From: Saccharothrix obliqua
GTDB lineage: Bacteria; Actinomycetota; Actinomycetes; Mycobacteriales; Pseudonocardiaceae
DNA: 64,000 nt
Direction of reading: 5' to 3'
Assembly: GCF_019375475.1 (NCBI RefSeq)
Contig: NZ_JAHXGQ010000007.1
Coordinates: forward strand, 62,001 to 126,000
Numbering within the stretch: position 1 is the first letter of the stretch; every line of letters starts with the position of its first letter. The notes beneath the pieces are model-generated. The model ran no database searches, was not told the DNA's origin, and saw nothing but the letters and a program-made list of their open reading frames with translations. Both the position numbers and the translations under genes were made by a program. Shown here piece by piece: positions 49,269 to 57,981 of this stretch.

Positions 49269-50426
49269 GTGGACCCGTTGGAACTGCTGGACATCCCGTC
49301 GACCCTCGGCGACGAGGAGCGCGACATCCGGTCGACCGTGGCGCGATACCTGGCCGACCACGTCCGGCCGCACGTGGCGGAGTGGTTCGAGGCGGGCGCG
49401 CTGCCCCGGGAGATCGCGCCGGAGCTGGGCAGGCTCGGCGTGCTCGGGATGCACCTGGACGGCTACGGCTGCGCGGGCGCGAGCGCCACCGCGTACGGGT
49501 TGGCGTGCCTGGAACTGGAGGCGGTGGACAGCGGTGTCCGCAGCTTCGTGTCCGTGCAGGGCTCGCTGTCGATGTTCTCCATCTGGCGGCATGGCTCGGA
49601 GGAGCAGAAGCTCCAGTGGCTGCCGCGCCTCGCGGCGGGCGAGGCGGTGGGCTGCTTCGGCCTGACGGAGCCGGATTTCGGCAGCAACCCGGCGGGTATG
49701 CGCACGCGTGCCGAGCGACGTGGCGGCGACTGGGTGCTCAACGGCACCAAGACGTGGATCACCAACGGCAGCTGGGCGGACGTGGCGACGGTGTGGGCGA
49801 ACACCGAGGAGGGCGTGCGTGGTTTCCTGGTGCCGCGCGGCACGCCCGGCTTCACCGCCCGCGACATCAAGGGCAAGCTCTCCATGCGGGCCTCGGTCAC
49901 GTCGGAGCTGTCGCTGGAGGACGTGCGGCTGCCCGAGTCCGCCCGGCTGCCCGGCGCGCTCGGGCTCGGCGCGGCGTTGTCGTGCCTGAACGAGGCCCGG
50001 TTCGGCATCGTGTTCGGCGCGGTCGGCGCGGCGCTCGACTGCTTCCGGACCGCCGCGGACTACGCGGGCACGCGGGTGCAGTTCGACCGGCCGATCGCCG
50101 GTTTCCAGCTCACCCAGCGCAAGTTCGCGGACATGTCGCTGGCGGTGGGCAACGCCATGCTGCTCGCCCTGCACCTGGCGCGGCTCAAGGAGGCGGGCGC
50201 GCTGCGGCCCGCGCAGATCAGCGCGGGCAAGCTGAACAACGTGTCGGCGGCCATCGCCGTGGCGCGCGAGGCACGCACCATCCTGGGCGCGAACGGCATC
50301 TCGCTGGACTACTCGCCGATGCGGCACGCCAACAACCTGGAGTCCGTGCTGACCTACGAGGGCACGGCCGAGATCCACGCGCTCGCCCTCGGCCACGCGT
50401 TGACCGGAATTCCCGCGTACCGGTGA
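49269..50426 (+). CDS. gcdH: Glutaryl-CoA dehydrogenase
   Basis: A protein of 385 residues from GTG 49269, three bases after the CoA-transferase stop. GCDH features: SFVSVQGSLSMFSI, GCFGLTEPDFGSNPAGMRT (family G-L-T-E-P-D-x-G-S-x-P), RPIAGFQLTQRKFADM and ARTILGANGISLDYSPMRH. The catalytic base is Glu364 in LTYEGTAEIH. It is FAD-dependent and converts glutaryl-CoA to crotonyl-CoA plus CO2 with ETF as acceptor. This is the strongest anchor for the role of the cluster. The family signature is unambiguous within acyl-CoA dehydrogenases, although sequence alone leaves room for a related decarboxylating enzyme. Confidence 0.88.
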   Translation: MDPLELLDIPSTLGDEERDIRSTVARYLADHVRPHVAEWFEAGALPREIAPELGRLGVLGMHLDGYGCAGASATAYGLACLELEAVDSGVRSFVSVQGSLSMFSIWRHGSEEQKLQWLPRLAAGEAVGCFGLTEPDFGSNPAGMRTRAERRGGDWVLNGTKTWITNGSWADVATVWANTEEGVRGFLVPRGTPGFTARDIKGKLSMRASVTSELSLEDVRLPESARLPGALGLGAALSCLNEARFGIVFGAVGAALDCFRTAADYAGTRVQFDRPIAGFQLTQRKFADMSLAVGNAMLLALHLARLKEAGALRPAQISAGKLNNVSAAIAVAREARTILGANGISLDYSPMRHANNLESVLTYEGTAEIHALALGHALTGIPAYR

Positions 50427-50513
50427 AATCCGACTCCTGGCCGTAGCGTGTCGAACACGCTGCGCCACAGACTGCTGGTTGGATGCCCCGGACTCGCGAG
50501 GAGGCTCCAACTG

Positions 50514-51320
50514 ATGGCAAAGCGTTTGCCGGGCGCGGTGCTGGCCGCCCTGCTCACCCTGACCGCGTTCGCGGCGCCCGCGCACGCCCGCGTGGTGGTC
50601 GACTTCACCGGGATCGTGGCGTTGAACAACTGCTCGGGCTCGGTCGTGCGGACACCCTCGTCCCGACCGTCGGACAAGGCGCTGGTGCTGACCAACGGCC
50701 ACTGCGTGAAGCTGATGGCCGACCGGGAGGTGATCGTGGACCAGAGCGCGGCCCGCTCGTTCACGCTGCTCAACCGCGCCGGCAGCGGCTCGCTGGGCAC
50801 GTTGCGCGCGGACCGGCTGCTGTACGCGACGATGACCGGCACCGACGCCGCGCTGTACCGGCTGACCTCGACCTACGCGCAGGTCGAGGGCATGGGCTCG
50901 CAGGCGCTGGAGCTGTCGCCGCAGCACCCGGTCGCGGGCACCGAGATCCGGGTCGTGTCGGGCTACTGGAAGAAGATCTACTCGTGCCGTGCCGAGACGT
51001 TCGTGCCGACGCTGCGCGAGGCGCAGTGGACGTGGCTCGACTCGATCCGCTACACGGCGTCCTGCGACACGATCGGCGGCACGTCCGGCTCGCCCGTGGT
51101 GGACCTCGCGTCCGGCCAGGTGGTCGGCGTCAACAACACCGGCAACGAGAACGGCGGGCGCTGCACGATGAACAACCCGTGCGAGGTGGACGAGCACGGC
51201 ACGGTGACCGTCCACCGAGGCATCGGGTACGCGCAGCAGACCTACCAGGCGGTCCCGTGCCTGGTGGCGGGCGGTCGGCTGGACCTGAACGCGCCGGGGT
51301 GCGGCCTGCCCAAGCCGTGA
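50514..51320 (+). CDS. Secreted trypsin-like serine protease
   Basis: About 268 residues from ATG 50514, with GGAGG 12 nt upstream. Signal peptide AVLAALLTLTAFAAPAHA. Catalytic triad is visible: VLTNGHCVK (His), TGTDAALYRL (Asp) and IGGTSGSPVVD (Ser). Six Cys residues suggest disulfides; CRAETF and the region VPCLVAGGRLDLNAPGCG are near the end. No pro-region is obvious, so activation may differ from alpha-lytic protease. It is the glutamyl-endopeptidase/V8-like S1 layout. It follows gcdH but is not obviously functionally linked. Confidence 0.88.
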   Translation: MAKRLPGAVLAALLTLTAFAAPAHARVVVDFTGIVALNNCSGSVVRTPSSRPSDKALVLTNGHCVKLMADREVIVDQSAARSFTLLNRAGSGSLGTLRADRLLYATMTGTDAALYRLTSTYAQVEGMGSQALELSPQHPVAGTEIRVVSGYWKKIYSCRAETFVPTLREAQWTWLDSIRYTASCDTIGGTSGSPVVDLASGQVVGVNNTGNENGGRCTMNNPCEVDEHGTVTVHRGIGYAQQTYQAVPCLVAGGRLDLNAPGCGLPKP

Positions 51321-51363
51321 CGGCCGGGCGCGCGACGGGCGGCCCACCCGTCGCGCGCCGCCG

Positions 51364-51369
51364 TAGGCT
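51364..51369 (+). promoter_or_regulatory. Putative -10 of a leaderless promoter (CoA-binding protein gene)
   Basis: TAGGCT, then GGCGGT, then ATG 51376. No ribosome site between. Confidence 0.5.
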
Positions 51370-51375
51370 GGCGGT

Positions 51376-51804
51376 ATGAGCGCACCGTGGGGTGACCCCG
51401 AGAAGATCCGCCGCGTCCTCGCCGACTGCGACACGTGGGCCGTCGTCGGTCTCGCCGACCACCCGGAACGCGCCGCGCACAGCGTCGCCCGGTTCCTCCA
51501 GCAGCACGGCAAGCGCATCGTGCCGGTCCACCCGAACGCCGAGGAGGTGCTCGGCGAGCAGGGCTACGCGACGCTCGCCGACATCCCGTTCCCGGTGGAC
51601 TGCGTGGACGTGTTCCGCCGCTCCGAGGCCGCCGGCCGGTTCGCCGACGAGGCCGTGGCGATCGGCGCGAAGGCCGTGTGGTTCCAGCTCGACGTGGTCG
51701 ACGAGGACGCCTACGAGCGCGTCACCGCGGCCGGCCTGGACGTGGTCATGGACCGCTGCCCCGCGATCGAGTGGCCGGCTAACGGGCCCCGCGCCGCGCG
51801 GTGA
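51376..51804 (+). CDS. CoA-binding domain protein (YccU/CoA_binding_2 type)
   Basis: A protein of 142 residues from ATG 51376. DTWAVVGLADHPERAAHSVARFL has the Rossmann-like G-x-S/x-x-x-x-R-x-S loop of the CoA_binding_2 family, followed by GKRIVPVHPNAEEVLGEQGY, DCVDVFRRSEA and AVWFQLDVVDEDAY, each at the usual spacing. The family binds CoA and its role is unclear. Its final 26 bp overlap the convergent ridA-like gene. Confidence 0.85.
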   Translation: MSAPWGDPEKIRRVLADCDTWAVVGLADHPERAAHSVARFLQQHGKRIVPVHPNAEEVLGEQGYATLADIPFPVDCVDVFRRSEAAGRFADEAVAIGAKAVWFQLDVVDEDAYERVTAAGLDVVMDRCPAIEWPANGPRAAR

Positions 51805-52162
51805 CCTCGATCTCGATCCGCATCCGCGGGTCGAACAGGCCGCACACCAGCATGGTCGCGGCCGGCCGGACACCGTCGAACGCGTCGCGCAGCACCGGCC
51901 AGCACGGCTCGAAGTCCTTCGCGTCCGGCAGGTAGTAGGTCACCCGCAGCACGTCCGCGAGCGTGCAGTCCGCCTCCGCCAGCGCGGCCCGGATGTTGGC
52001 CAGCGCCTGCTCCGCCTGGACCGCCACGTCGTCGGAGATGGTCATCGTCGCGTAGTCGAAACCGGTGGTGCCGGACACGTGGACCCAGTCGCCGTCCACG
52101 ACCGCCCGCGCGTACCCGATGCGTTCCTCGAACTCGGACCCTGACAAGATCGCTCGCCGCAT
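51779..52162 (-). CDS. RidA/YjgF-family deaminase
   Basis: A protein of 127 residues from ATG 52162. Hallmarks: GYARAVVDGDWVHVSGTTG, QAEQALANIRAALAEADCTLADV, VRPAATMLVCGLFDPRMRIEIEVTA with the conserved Arg and Glu of the active site. RidA proteins hydrolyse reactive enamine/imine intermediates made by PLP enzymes. TAGGGT seven bases upstream of the ATG makes it probably leaderless. It shares an 18-bp mirror repeat with the divergent hydrolase gene. Confidence 0.88.
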   Translation of the reverse strand: MRRAILSGSEFEERIGYARAVVDGDWVHVSGTTGFDYATMTISDDVAVQAEQALANIRAALAEADCTLADVLRVTYYLPDAKDFEPCWPVLRDAFDGVRPAATMLVCGLFDPRMRIEIEVTARRGAR

Positions 52163-52164
52163 GG

Positions 52165-52217
52165 TCCGCACCCTAGTCGCCCCCGCGTGGCGTGCGCGTG
52201 GGCGACTAGGGTGCGGA
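52165..52217. promoter_or_regulatory. Mirror-image divergent promoter with 18-bp perfect inverted repeat
   Basis: Left arm 52165-52182, right arm 52200-52217, separated by 17 bp. Each arm contains TAGGGT followed by GCGGA and leads, within 7 nt, to the ATG of ridA (minus) or of the hydrolase gene (plus). Both genes thus have identical -10 and initiation sequences and probably leaderless messages. Confidence 0.6.
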
Positions 52218-52219
52218 TC

Positions 52220-53023
52220 ATGCCAGTGGTCACCCTCAACGGGATCAACCTCAGCCACCACGTCGAGGGTGACGGCGACCTCGTCGTGCTCATCATGGGC
52301 ACCGGCAGCCCCGGCCGGGTGTGGCGCCCGCACCAGGTGCCCGCCCTGCGCGCCGCCGGTTTCCGGGTCGCCACGCTGGACAACCGGGGCATCCCGCCGA
52401 CCGACGAGTGCGCGGGCGGCATGAGGATCGAGGACCTGGTCGGCGACACCGCCGCGCTCATCGAGCACCTGGGCGGCGGACCCGCCCGGGTCGTCGGCAC
52501 GTCCATGGGCGCGCGCGTCGCGCAGGAACTGGCGCTGGCCCGACCGGACCTGGTGGACCGGGCCGTGCTGATGGCCACCGCCGGCCGCAACGACCCCGTG
52601 CAGAACGCCCTGTCCCGGGGCGAACGCGCCTTGCACGACAAGGGGATCATGCTGCCCGGTCGCTACTACGCCGCGGTCACCGCGTTGCTGAACTTGTCAC
52701 CCGCCACCCTGCGCGACCCGGTGACCGCGCGCGACTGGCTCGACGTGTTCGAGTTCTCCGGCTCGGCGGTGGGCGCGGGCGTGCGGGCGCAGATGGACCT
52801 GAACGAGTTCGAGAACCGCCTCGACGCCTACCGCGCGATCACCGCGCCGTGCCTGGTGGTGGGTTTCGCGGACGACCGGGTGCTGCCGCCGCACCTGGCC
52901 CGCGAGGTGGCCGACGCCATCCCCGGCGCGCGGTACGCGGAGGTCGCCGACGCCGGTCACTACGGCTTCCTGGAGCGGCCGGACGAGGTGAACCGACTGC
53001 TGGTCGACTTCCTCACCGCCTGA
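52220..53023 (+). CDS. Alpha/beta hydrolase
   Basis: About 267 residues from ATG 52220. Nucleophile elbow VVGTSMGARVAQELAL (Ser near 96), Asp in GFADDRVLPP and His in ADAGHYGFLERP. The first strand loop reads GTGSPGRVWRPHQVPALRAAG (cap entry). This is the haloalkane dehalogenase/epoxide hydrolase/esterase superfamily fold; substrate unknown. It is divergent from ridA and shares the mirror promoter; a joint regulon is possible. Confidence 0.85.
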   Translation: MPVVTLNGINLSHHVEGDGDLVVLIMGTGSPGRVWRPHQVPALRAAGFRVATLDNRGIPPTDECAGGMRIEDLVGDTAALIEHLGGGPARVVGTSMGARVAQELALARPDLVDRAVLMATAGRNDPVQNALSRGERALHDKGIMLPGRYYAAVTALLNLSPATLRDPVTARDWLDVFEFSGSAVGAGVRAQMDLNEFENRLDAYRAITAPCLVVGFADDRVLPPHLAREVADAIPGARYAEVADAGHYGFLERPDEVNRLLVDFLTA

Positions 53024-53110
53024 GCGCCGTTCGGAGCAACCGCCGCCGACCCGGCTATCACGCGGGGCCGAACGCCGTTACCGTCGTTGCGACCCGCGGA
53101 GGGGAGGCAC

Positions 53111-55108
53111 ATGGACCACCGTCGGCTCGCCCGCGCCTCGCGCCTGGTCGCCCTGGTCGGCGCGGGCGGTGTCACGTGCCTGGTGCTCCTCCCGATCGCG
53201 GTGAACGCCGCGACCGGCGGCACCGCGCCACGCGTGCTCGGCCCGTACGCCACGTGGCTGTGGCCGTCGCTGGCGCTGCTGACCGCGGTGACGGCGGCAC
53301 TGGCCGCGTGGGAACCGCTCAGCGTGCGCCTCGTGCAGCGGCGGCCCGCGCACCCCGCGAACCGGGTGGCGGCGCTGGAGCGCGTCGAGCGGTACGTGCG
53401 GGCGCGGCGGGACGCCTCGCTCGCCGAGCAGGTCCGGTTGAAGCTGGGCGTCGCGCCCCGGGTCGGGCCGCGGCTGCCGACACGTGCCCGCGTGCCGCTG
53501 GTGGTGGCGGGCGAACCCGGTGCGGGCAAGACGACGCTGCTGCTGGAACTCGCGGAGACCCTGGTGGCGCGGGCGAGGGCGGACGGCGACCGGCCGGTGC
53601 CGGCGGTGGTGGACCTCGGCGCGTGGCGGCGGGACGACGATTTCGGCGAGTGGCTGCTGGGCGTGCTCGCCCGGCGGTACCGGATCGGTCCGCGGCTGGG
53701 CCGGACGTGGTTGCGGGACCGCCGGTTGGCGTTGTTGTTCGACGGCCTGGACGACGTGCCCGAGGCCGACCGCGCCGAGTGCCTGGCGTGGATCACGGCG
53801 CTGAAGCTGCCGCACGTCGTGCTGTGCTGCGCGGGCGAGGACTACGAGCGGCTGCCCCGCTACGACGTCGTGCACGTGGAACCGTTGCGGCGCAACGACG
53901 TGCTGGGTCTGGTCGCGGCGTGCGGCCCGCGGCTGGACGGGTTGCACGAGGCGTTGACCAAGGACCCGGACCTGGTGGACGAGGTGCGCACGCCGCTCGC
54001 GTTCGGGTTGCTCGCGCTCGCCTACCGCGCCGGGCGCGCCGAGTACCGGGGCGTGCTGGACACCTACCTGGTGGAGTCGGTGGCCCGCGGGCCCGGCCGG
54101 GCGGAGCGGACGTTGCGGGCGCTGCGGTTCCTGGCCCGCGTCGCCGACCGGCGGCACGACCTCGTGGCGCGGCACCGGTTGCCGCGCCGGGAGGTGTGGC
54201 TGGACTTCGTGGAGCCGGCGGTGGTGTGGAAGCTGTTCCGGCGGGCCGTGCCGGGTGCGCTGGCGGGCGCGGCGACCGCGTTGTGCCTGGTGGTCGGGTT
54301 GCGGCTGGGGCTGGTCGCGGCGGGCGTGGTGGCCGTGGCGGCGATCGGCCTGCCACGTGGTCGGTTCCCCGCCCCGAAGGCCACCGCGCCGGGTGGGAAG
54401 CGTTGGGCGGCAACGGGTTTCGCGCTGGGTGCGGCGTTGTTCGGCGGGCTCGCCGCGGCGGGCGCGTGGTGGGGTGCGCAGGTCGCGCGCTGGCCCGCCT
54501 GGCTCGCGTTCGGGTTGGTGGTGGCCGTGGCGTTCGGCGTCGCGCTCGGTCTGGTGCGGGACCGGTACTGGGCGGTGGCGGGCGCGCTCGCGCCCGCGGC
54601 GGTGATGGTGTGGACCGGCCCGTCGCCCGAACTGCTGGCGGGACTGGGTGTCGGGCTGTGCGCGGGCGCGGCGGCCGGTGTCGGCACGGGCGGGCTCGCG
54701 GCGGTGTGGACCGGGCTGCGCGACCTGCCCGCCGCCGGCCGCGGACCGCGTTGGCTGCCCGCGGCGGGCCTGGTCGGGGTGGGGCTCGCGGCGGTGGCGG
54801 GCGCGCGGCTCGGCGTGCCGCTCGACGCGGTGACCGGGCTGCTGGTGGGCCTGGCCGGCACGCCGGTCGCCACCCGCCCGGTGCGCGCCGTCGCGGAGCT
54901 GCTGGCGAAACCGCTGGCGCTGGACGAGTTCCCGCTGCGCCGCAAGGCCGTCGTGCAGTCGGCGCGGGACCGGGTGCTGCTGCTCGACGGTGACCGGTTC
55001 CCGCACGCCGCGGTGCGCGACCACCTCGCCGCGTGCGATCCCGTGGAGCTGGGCGCGACCGCGGAACGCCGCCGCGAGGCGATCACCGACGCCCGCCGCT
55101 CGACCTGA
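53111..55108 (+). CDS. Membrane-anchored NACHT-type (STAND) NTPase
   Basis: About 665 residues from ATG 53111, with GGAGGGGAGG upstream. Two helices near the N-terminus (VALVGAGGVTCLVLLPIAV, WLWPSLALLTAVTAALAAW), then an NTPase module with Walker A VAGEPGAGKTTLLLEL (about 133-148) and Walker B LALLFDGLDDVPEADR (about 205-220; D-G-L-D-D is a NACHT-type DGLDE). After a helical region come several membrane helices (ATALCLVVGLRLGLVAAGVV and four more). The final domain has VLLLDGDRFPHAAVRDHLAAC, matching the tail of actinobacterial NACHT proteins. No effector domain is obvious. STAND NTPases act in signalling and antiphage defence; the role here is unknown. Confidence 0.78.
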   Translation: MDHRRLARASRLVALVGAGGVTCLVLLPIAVNAATGGTAPRVLGPYATWLWPSLALLTAVTAALAAWEPLSVRLVQRRPAHPANRVAALERVERYVRARRDASLAEQVRLKLGVAPRVGPRLPTRARVPLVVAGEPGAGKTTLLLELAETLVARARADGDRPVPAVVDLGAWRRDDDFGEWLLGVLARRYRIGPRLGRTWLRDRRLALLFDGLDDVPEADRAECLAWITALKLPHVVLCCAGEDYERLPRYDVVHVEPLRRNDVLGLVAACGPRLDGLHEALTKDPDLVDEVRTPLAFGLLALAYRAGRAEYRGVLDTYLVESVARGPGRAERTLRALRFLARVADRRHDLVARHRLPRREVWLDFVEPAVVWKLFRRAVPGALAGAATALCLVVGLRLGLVAAGVVAVAAIGLPRGRFPAPKATAPGGKRWAATGFALGAALFGGLAAAGAWWGAQVARWPAWLAFGLVVAVAFGVALGLVRDRYWAVAGALAPAAVMVWTGPSPELLAGLGVGLCAGAAAGVGTGGLAAVWTGLRDLPAAGRGPRWLPAAGLVGVGLAAVAGARLGVPLDAVTGLLVGLAGTPVATRPVRAVAELLAKPLALDEFPLRRKAVVQSARDRVLLLDGDRFPHAAVRDHLAACDPVELGATAERRREAITDARRST

Positions 55109-55331
55109 CCGGCACGCCCGGTTCCACCGCCGAGAGGTTGCCGTCCTGGTCGAGCAGACCGCGCCGACGGCGGTTCCAGCGCACGAACAGCAGCGACAGC
55201 ACCGACACCGTCGCGGGCGTGACCAGGTGCGTGCCCGCCGTGGCCGCCAGCACCAGCGTCCCGGCGACCGCGAGCACCCAGCGGGGACGCCACTCGGGTG
55301 GAACGGTTAAGTACGTGATCTTCTCGCTCAC
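55083..55331 (-). CDS. Small membrane protein, unknown
   Basis: About 82 residues from GTG 55331. One or two hydrophobic segments (RWVLAVAGTLVLAATAGTHLV, then ATVSVLSLLFVRW), a basic stop-transfer (NRRRRGLLDQDG) and a polar tail. The last 26 bp overlap the NTPase gene antisense. It is short and has no recognised family; codon use is compatible with a gene. I list it with modest confidence. Confidence 0.45.
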   Translation of the reverse strand: MSEKITYLTVPPEWRPRWVLAVAGTLVLAATAGTHLVTPATVSVLSLLFVRWNRRRRGLLDQDGNLSAVEPGVPVRSSGGRR

Positions 55332-55384
55332 AACGGAGCAGCTTCCCAAATCACGCCGGTCCCGAACAGCCCGCGCGGGCTCCG

Positions 55385-56170
55385 CTAACCCCAGTGGCGG
55401 GGACGGGTGAGGGACGGCGGCAGGGTGGTCGCCGCGTCGCCCTTCGCCGAGTCGACCTGCGCCTGGGTGAGGAACAACGCGCCGGCGAGGTCGGCGCCGG
55501 ACAGGTCCGCGCCACGCAGGTCCGCGCCCGTCACGTCGGCGTGGTGCAGCTTCGCGCGCGCCAGCCGCGCGCCGAGCAGCAACGCGCCACGCAGGTCGGT
55601 GTCCCGCAGGTCCGCGCCACGCAGGTCCTTGCCCACCAGGTCCGCGCCACGCCGCGACTTGCGGCCCTTGGCGCGCACGTGCGTGCTGACCCGGTCGAGC
55701 AACGCGCCGACCGACCGCCAGTGCGGTGCGACGTCCAGGCGTGCCAGCGTTTCCGCGTCGGCGTCGGCGAGTGCCGCCAACTCCGCCCTGGCCGCGGTCA
55801 GCTCGGCGCGCACCGGCGAGTCCAGGGCGAGCGCTTCGGTGAGGTGCCAGAGCAGTTCGTGCAGCTCCCGCACCACCGGGAACACGTCGAACATCAACCC
55901 GGCGGTCTCCGGTGCCGCACGCCAGTCGCGCCCGCCGAACGTCACCTGCGCCACGTGCTGACCCGCGCCGAAGCAGTCGTACACCGTGCAGCCGGCGAAA
56001 CCCCGCTCCCGCAGGCGGTCGTGGATGCCGCAGCCGAAGTCGGCGAGCAGGTTGCGGCACGGCGTGCGGGCCGGTTTGTCGATCGCGAAGTCCGCCGACT
56101 TGGCGAACGCGGGCACCACGCAGCACAACCCGAAGCAGCGCGCGCAGTCGGCCCTCAGTTCCCCGGTCAT
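55385..56170 (-). CDS. Cys-cluster plus pentapeptide-repeat protein
   Basis: About 261 residues from ATG 56170, overlapping the recQ stop by ATGA. The N-terminus is Cys-rich: [14 protein letters not shown], then [15 protein letters not shown] and [14 protein letters not shown], recalling YkgJ-type zinc/iron clusters. The middle is helical. From about residue 170 the pentapeptide repeat begins ([15 protein letters not shown], then [18 protein letters not shown]), a right-handed beta-helix like those of DNA-mimic gyrase inhibitors (MfpA/Qnr), although short. Coupling with RecQ suggests a DNA-related role. Confidence 0.8.
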   Translation of the reverse strand: MTGELRADCARCFGLCCVVPAFAKSADFAIDKPARTPCRNLLADFGCGIHDRLRERGFAGCTVYDCFGAGQHVAQVTFGGRDWRAAPETAGLMFDVFPVVRELHELLWHLTEALALDSPVRAELTAARAELAALADADAETLARLDVAPHWRSVGALLDRVSTHVRAKGRKSRRGADLVGKDLRGADLRDTDLRGALLLGARLARAKLHHADVTGADLRGADLSGADLAGALFLTQAQVDSAKGDAATTLPPSLTRPRHWG

Positions 56171-57969
56171 GACGCGAGGGTGTCCAGGATCTGCTGCCCG
56201 TACTTGGCGAGCTTGTTCTCGCCGACGCCGGTCACGCCGCCCAGCTCGGCGAGCGTGCTCGGTCCGGTCGCGGCGATCTGCCGCAGCGTGGCGTCGTGGA
56301 AGATCACGTACGCGGGCACGCCCTGCTCCTTGGCCTGCGTGGCGCGCCACGCCCGCAGCCGCTCGAACACCGGCGCGGCCTCGGCGGGCAGGTCCACCGG
56401 CTCGCCCTTCTTCGGCTTCGCGGCGCGGACCTTCGCGGCGCGCTCCGCCTCCCGCCGCAGCAGCACCCGCCGGCCCCGGTACAGGACCTCCTCGCTGGCC
56501 GGGGTGAGCGCGAGCGTCGAGAACTCGCCCTCCACGGCCAGCAGGCCCTGCGCGAGCAGCTGCCGCACCACACCGCGCCAGCCGCTCTCGTTCAGCTCGG
56601 TGCCGATGCCGAACACGGACAACGCGTCGTGGTCGAACTGGATCACCTTGGCGGTCTTGCGGCCCAGCAGGATGTCGATGGTCTGGCCCGCGCCGAACTT
56701 CTGCCTGCGCTCGCTGCGCAGCCGGTACACCGTGGACAACACCTTCTGCGCGGGCACCGTGCCGTCCCACGTCTCCGGCGGGTTCAGGCACGTGTCGCAG
56801 TTGCCGCACGGCTCGCCGTCCTGGCCGAAGTAGTTCAGCAGCTGCACGCGGCGGCACTCGACGGTCTCGCACAGCGCGAGCATCGCCTCCAGGTGGGCGA
56901 TCTGGCGGCGGCGGTGCTGCTGGTCGCCGTCGGAGTCGTCGATCATCTTGCGCTGCTGGACGACGTCCTGGAGGCCGTAGGCCAGCCACGCCGTGGACGG
57001 CAGCCCGTCGCGGCCCGCGCGACCCGTCTCCTGGTAGTAGCCCTCGACCGACTTCGGCAGGTCCAGGTGCGCCACGAAGCGCACGTCCGGTTTGTCGATG
57101 CCCATGCCGAACGCGATGGTCGCCACCATCACCAGGCCCTCCTCGCGGAGGAATTGGGCCTGGTTCCGCGCCCGCGTGCCGGAATCGAGGCCGGCGTGGT
57201 AGGGCAACGCGCGCACGCCGTTCTGGTTGAGGAACTCCGCGGTTTTCTCCACGGAATTACGGGACAGGCAGTAGACGATGCCCGCGTCGCCCTGGTGCTC
57301 GTTCCGGAGCAGTTCCAGCAGCTGTTTCCTCGGCTCGTTCTTGGGCACGATCCGGTACTGGATGTTGGGCCGGTCGAAGCTCGCCACGAAGTGCTTGGCG
57401 GAACCCAGCCCGAGCCGTTCCGCGATCTCCGCGTGGGTGGCCTTGGTGGCGGTCGCGGTGAGCGCGATGCGCGGCACGTCCGGCCAGCGCTCGTGCAGGT
57501 GGGAGAGGGCGAGGTAGTCGGGCCGGAAGTCGTGGCCCCACTGGGCGACGCAGTGCGCCTCGTCGATCGCGAACAACGCGATCCGGCCGCGCTCCAGCAA
57601 CCGCGCGGTCTGCTCCACCCGCAGCCGCTCGGGCGCCAGGTAGAGCAGGTCGAGTTCGCCCGCGAGGAATTCGGCCTCCACCAGCGACCGCTCGTCCGGG
57701 TACTGCGTGGAATTCAGGAAACCGGCCCGCACCCCGAGGTCGCGCATCGCGTCCACCTGGTCCTGCATGAGGGCGATCAACGGGGAGATCACCACCCCGA
57801 CCCCGTCCCGCACCAAAGCGGGGATCTGGTAGCACAACGACTTCCCGCCGCCGGTCGGCATGAGCACCAGCGCGTCACCGCCCGCGATGACGTGCTCGAC
57901 GATCTCCGACTGCGCCCCGCGGAACGAGTCGTAACCGAATACCCTTCGCAGAACTTCGTGCGAACCCAC
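56167..57969 (-). CDS. recQ: ATP-dependent DNA helicase RecQ
   Basis: About 600 residues. Helicase motifs: [16 protein letters not shown] (I), [29 protein letters not shown] (II), ALTATAT (III), the IV region with [26 protein letters not shown], and [12 protein letters not shown] (VI). The zinc site is [24 protein letters not shown] winged helix and an HRDC domain ([17 protein letters not shown]) end the protein. I prefer GTG 57969 because TAGGAT lies 6 nt upstream; GTG 57972 adds one codon. It unwinds recombination intermediates. In the accessory region it may be part of the defence set or simply a neighbour. Confidence 0.94.
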   Translation of the reverse strand: MGSHEVLRRVFGYDSFRGAQSEIVEHVIAGGDALVLMPTGGGKSLCYQIPALVRDGVGVVISPLIALMQDQVDAMRDLGVRAGFLNSTQYPDERSLVEAEFLAGELDLLYLAPERLRVEQTARLLERGRIALFAIDEAHCVAQWGHDFRPDYLALSHLHERWPDVPRIALTATATKATHAEIAERLGLGSAKHFVASFDRPNIQYRIVPKNEPRKQLLELLRNEHQGDAGIVYCLSRNSVEKTAEFLNQNGVRALPYHAGLDSGTRARNQAQFLREEGLVMVATIAFGMGIDKPDVRFVAHLDLPKSVEGYYQETGRAGRDGLPSTAWLAYGLQDVVQQRKMIDDSDGDQQHRRRQIAHLEAMLALCETVECRRVQLLNYFGQDGEPCGNCDTCLNPPETWDGTVPAQKVLSTVYRLRSERRQKFGAGQTIDILLGRKTAKVIQFDHDALSVFGIGTELNESGWRGVVRQLLAQGLLAVEGEFSTLALTPASEEVLYRGRRVLLRREAERAAKVRAAKPKKGEPVDLPAEAAPVFERLRAWRATQAKEQGVPAYVIFHDATLRQIAATGPSTLAELGGVTGVGENKLAKYGQQILDTLAS

Positions 57970-57975
57970 CACGCG

Positions 57976-57981
57976 ATCCTA
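57976..57981 (-). promoter_or_regulatory. Putative -10 of a leaderless recQ promoter
   Basis: Minus-strand TAGGAT, then CGCGTG, then GTG 57969. This spacing matches that of other genes in the window. Confidence 0.5.
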
